Assembly: GCF_946187725.1 (NCBI RefSeq)
Contig: NZ_CAMHSK010000010.1
Location: 1 to 64,000 of the forward strand
Direction: 5' to 3'
DNA: 64,000 bases
DNA from: an uncultured Treponema sp.
Lineage (GTDB): Bacteria > Spirochaetota > Spirochaetia > Treponematales > Treponemataceae
Shown here: piece after piece, positions 61,628-64,000 of the stretch
Numbering within the stretch: the first letter of the stretch is position 1
How the letters are laid out: each line of letters opens with the position of its first letter
The notes under the pieces: model-generated
The model's database searches: none
Told to the model about the DNA's origin: nothing
The model's input: only the letters and a program-made list of their open reading frames with translations
Translations under genes and position numbers: made by a program

Positions 61628-63211
61628 TTATTTAACAAATTCTTCTATTTTACAGTCGTGAGTCTTGCTTTCTTCGTCGTAGTTGATGCCCACAAAAAGC
61701 AGGTTACCGCTGTAATTTGAAAGCGAATCAAAATATTTTTTCTCGCGGATTTGAGTGAGGGCGGTTTCCGCAGAACCATTACGCTTCAGCTCGATTATCA
61801 TGGCAGGATAATTCGGAACAAACGGAATAAAGACTACATCAGCAAAGCCCTTACCAGTCGTCATCTCTTTTATTACAGTGTATCGGTTCAAGGCATAGAT
61901 AAAAGCAAGGTAAATCGCACTCTGCAAGGCATCTTCGTTATTGTAGCTTCGGTTTGATGTAACATGAATATGGCTCACATCAAGAGCTTTTGCCACAGCG
62001 TCAGAATTTCTACGAATCGTCTGAGCAAGAAGTTCTTTTGAAGACTGAATAATCTGATTCGTTACGGCGTAATCATTGTTTGCTTCAATAGCATTGAACC
62101 ACTCGCCTCGCACTTCCTTGTTTGGGATTCGGCAAGTTCCCTCGTCATACATCACATGGTCGTAGGCAAGATAGCCAAGGTGAATCAGATAAGTGAACAG
62201 ATCGCCACGGGTTGTAAAGGAATTCATAGTGTTCATGTAGCGGGTCACATTTACATCAACACTCTCGCCCGAAAGCATTTTTATGACATCTTCTTTTGTA
62301 CCCGCAAAATTCTGCCTGATTCGTTCCGCAATCGCCTCATAAGTAGAAGTTTTTCCCCAGTAACTTGAGAAATTCTTTTCCTGAATGCTCATAATCACCG
62401 ATTCTGGGTTGTAAATCTCAAATCCATTCTGATGATAGCCGTCGTACCAGCGCTTACATTCCTCAAAATCAATTTTATATTTTTCGCATAAAGATTTCAC
62501 TTCATCTGATGTGAAACCAATGTATTCCGCAAGTTCATTTGCGTTCAGAATCGTATATTCACGGAAATTATTCAACTTGGATTGAATTTTATCGCGGACA
62601 ACTGGCAGGATTCCCGTAAGGTAAGCAAGAACGATTGCCGGTCGAAGCGTGTCACTCTTAAAAAGACCGTTCAAAAAAGAAAGATATTCGTTAAACAGTT
62701 TTTCCGAAACTTGTTCGCGTACCAGAACATCATATTCATCCAGAATGATGATGAACTTTGCCTTTGTTGCAGCGTAGATTTTTAAGATGCAGCGTGGAAG
62801 AGTGTCAGTTTCTTCAAGTTCTACAGAGGGAAATTCCGCCGTCAATTCAGAACGAACCATTTTAGTAATGTCGCTCAGAAGATTTTCCTTGTTGTCGGCC
62901 GCCTGATACTCACTGTTCACATCAATTTTTATGACATTGTATTTATTCAGTTTGGTCTCAAAGTCGGGAGATTTGGCGATTTTGTACGGCGTAAAAAGCT
63001 CACGCGAATCGCAGCCTTTGGAATAGTAGGCGCACAGCATGTTTCCAGCAATCGTTTTTCCAAAACGGCGTGGGCGTGAAACACAGACATATTTGTTGTC
63101 TGTGTCGATAAAATGATTGATGACCGAAATCATCTCAGTTTTATCGACATAGATTTCTCTGCGAAGAATATCCTTGAAATTTTCGTTGTCTGGATTCAGA
63201 TAAATGCCCAT
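61628..63211 (-). CDS. AAA-ATPase-like protein with PD-(D/E)XK nuclease domain
   Basis: The family pairs an N-terminal AAA-ATPase_like domain with a C-terminal PDDEXK_9 nuclease domain and is often present in many copies in gut bacteria. In the 527-residue product the Walker A-like loop is SRPRRFGKT (about 44-52), Walker B IIILDEYDVL (near 155), and the nuclease core GFADVVFIPF with AMIIELKRNG near 470-490. It has no partner gene. Role is unknown; mobile or defence-linked functions have been proposed for the family. Confidence 0.9.
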   Translation of the reverse strand: MGIYLNPDNENFKDILRREIYVDKTEMISVINHFIDTDNKYVCVSRPRRFGKTIAGNMLCAYYSKGCDSRELFTPYKIAKSPDFETKLNKYNVIKIDVNSEYQAADNKENLLSDITKMVRSELTAEFPSVELEETDTLPRCILKIYAATKAKFIIILDEYDVLVREQVSEKLFNEYLSFLNGLFKSDTLRPAIVLAYLTGILPVVRDKIQSKLNNFREYTILNANELAEYIGFTSDEVKSLCEKYKIDFEECKRWYDGYHQNGFEIYNPESVIMSIQEKNFSSYWGKTSTYEAIAERIRQNFAGTKEDVIKMLSGESVDVNVTRYMNTMNSFTTRGDLFTYLIHLGYLAYDHVMYDEGTCRIPNKEVRGEWFNAIEANNDYAVTNQIIQSSKELLAQTIRRNSDAVAKALDVSHIHVTSNRSYNNEDALQSAIYLAFIYALNRYTVIKEMTTGKGFADVVFIPFVPNYPAMIIELKRNGSAETALTQIREKKYFDSLSNYSGNLLFVGINYDEESKTHDCKIEEFVK

Positions 63212-63263
63212 GCGATTACCTCATTTCAACGGATTGAAAACCTTATAAAGAGTATAGCACATA

Positions 63264-63294
63264 AAGGGATTTCCGCAATACACGGAAATCCCTT
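63264..63294 (-). terminator. Terminator of the LamG-type gene
   Basis: A perfect 12-base stem AAGGGATTTCCG/CGGAAATCCCTT (63264-63275 with 63283-63294) has a 7-base loop. It lies 23 bases after the stop of the gene that ends at 63317, on the minus strand. Confidence 0.75.
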
Positions 63295-63316
63295 AATTAG
63301 AGGAAGAACAACCCTA

Positions 63317-64000
63317 TTACTGAATCAAGTCTTTTGCCACGGTGTAGTATGCGGCGATTTCGTCTGCACTGCGGGCGGTGCGGGAAATGCGAAGCTCGTC
63401 GATGTTACGGCAGTCAACATACAGTTTGTTGTCGTTTGAAGCAGTTGTTTGTGAAATAGCAGGTTTAAACCAAACCAGAATACTATCACAATAAACTGCT
63501 GTATAAGATGATTCAAACACATAAGACCAGAAATGCCAGTTGTCGTCAGAAGGCAGAGGCCAATCGAAGTATTCAGAAGTTACACTACCACTTGCAGAGG
63601 CATATTGGTAATATCCATAGGTAGAATAGATTTCAAATACGCTCGATTTTTCAATTCTAAAATCATTGCTGCCTTTTCTCCAAAATTCTACAGTATAAGA
63701 ATTCTCCAACGGTAAGGAAACAGAACCGCTTGTATACGCATATCTTGCATATCCACTCAATCCACCTGTATCATCATTTTCAGTGCTCACAAATGCCGAG
63801 CCATCTCCGCTCGCTTCGCTTCCATTGCTGTCTAAATGCCACAGGTACACAGTATTGGTGTCTTTAAGCAGTTGTCCGCTTGTTGTGTCAAATGAGGTTC
63901 CTGCATAAACGCTTGTATCTACAGTGCGGTTAATCGTAAAATAAATTTCCTTTGTCGTAGAATTGCGAGCAGAATCCCAAAATGTCAGTTTTAGTGAATG
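63317..64000 (-). CDS. C-terminal part of a LamG/concanavalin A-like surface protein (partial)
   Basis: The frame stays open from the end of the window at 64000 to the stop at 63317, so the 5' part lies outside. About 228 residues are visible. The first part reads LKLTFWDSARNSTTKEIYF. A LamG-like jelly-roll follows: YLWHLDSNGSEASGDGS, YTVEFWRKGSNDFRIE, NWHFWSYVFESSYTAVYCD, and the typical end NIDELRISRTARSADEIAAYY. Such domains bind carbohydrates or mediate adhesion in large exported proteins. An internal GTG at 63850 is not a real start. Confidence 0.8.
   Translation of the reverse strand, partial: HSLKLTFWDSARNSTTKEIYFTINRTVDTSVYAGTSFDTTSGQLLKDTNTVYLWHLDSNGSEASGDGSAFVSTENDDTGGLSGYARYAYTSGSVSLPLENSYTVEFWRKGSNDFRIEKSSVFEIYSTYGYYQYASASGSVTSEYFDWPLPSDDNWHFWSYVFESSYTAVYCDSILVWFKPAISQTTASNDNKLYVDCRNIDELRISRTARSADEIAAYYTVAKDLIQ

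Overview
The window looks like chromosomal DNA of a Treponema (Spirochaetes), probably a host-associated gut or rumen type. This is inferred from content. The order tamB-bamA-skp-mutS matches, from general knowledge, the T. pallidum TP0325-TP0328 locus around BamA (Tp92). There is no LPS pathway in view, TonB/ExbBD serves an unfamiliar envelope set, and there is a very large spirochaete-type coiled-coil protein and a CarD-like regulator. I see no phage, insertion sequence, rRNA or CRISPR array.

Layout. 1-1.1 kb: a GC-rich dispersed element, rlpA, and tRNA-Pro(CGG) and tRNA-Asp(GTC), with a good promoter and two hairpin terminators. 1.1-2.4 kb: a LysM protein with a degenerate M23 domain, followed by a dense patch of small repeats. 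2.4-8.7 kb: a tight minus-strand operon running cheW, a DegT-like protein without its lysine, nadK, recN, an unknown gene and a tandem-HD protein. 8.8-10.1 kb: an orphan GltD/NfnB-type flavoprotein. 10.2-21.3 kb: envelope biogenesis tamB-bamA-skp, then mutS and comF. 21.4-26 kb on plus: tmk, a periplasmic unknown, aroB, a palindromic MITE-like element, a small XRE regulator flanked by direct repeats, and an M20 peptidase. 26-28 kb: an MraY homologue and a VapBC-like toxin-antitoxin pair. 28-35 kb: an AMP-forming ligase with an altered P-loop, an OppA-type binding protein, an unknown 470-residue protein, and thrS. 35-44 kb: an ABC-F ATPase carrying an in-frame repeat, a 1,481-residue BadF/HgdB-type fusion, and a DEAD-box helicase with a long leader. 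44.3-46.3 kb on plus: carD, ispD and ispF. 46.4-53.2 kb: a 2,051-residue hendecad coiled-coil protein and a HAD phosphatase. 53.3-61.5 kb: a co-oriented envelope cluster of a secreted protein, a TPR protein, a beta-barrel protein, ExbB, ExbD and TonB. 61.6-64 kb: an AAA/PD-(D/E)XK protein and the end of a LamG-type surface protein.

The main themes are outer-membrane assembly (tamB, bamA, skp, rlpA, and the TonB cluster) and small repeat families. Heptameric AGCAATT-type repeats sit at the stop codons of three genes. Together with a GC-rich element they are translated in frame inside the ABC-F protein, and the GC-rich element alone inside the TonB-like protein. The strongest candidates for new biology are the giant hendecad protein with a C-terminal helix-turn-helix, the TonB-barrel-TPR cluster, and the in-frame repeats. 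All functions are read from sequence only; no database search was run.
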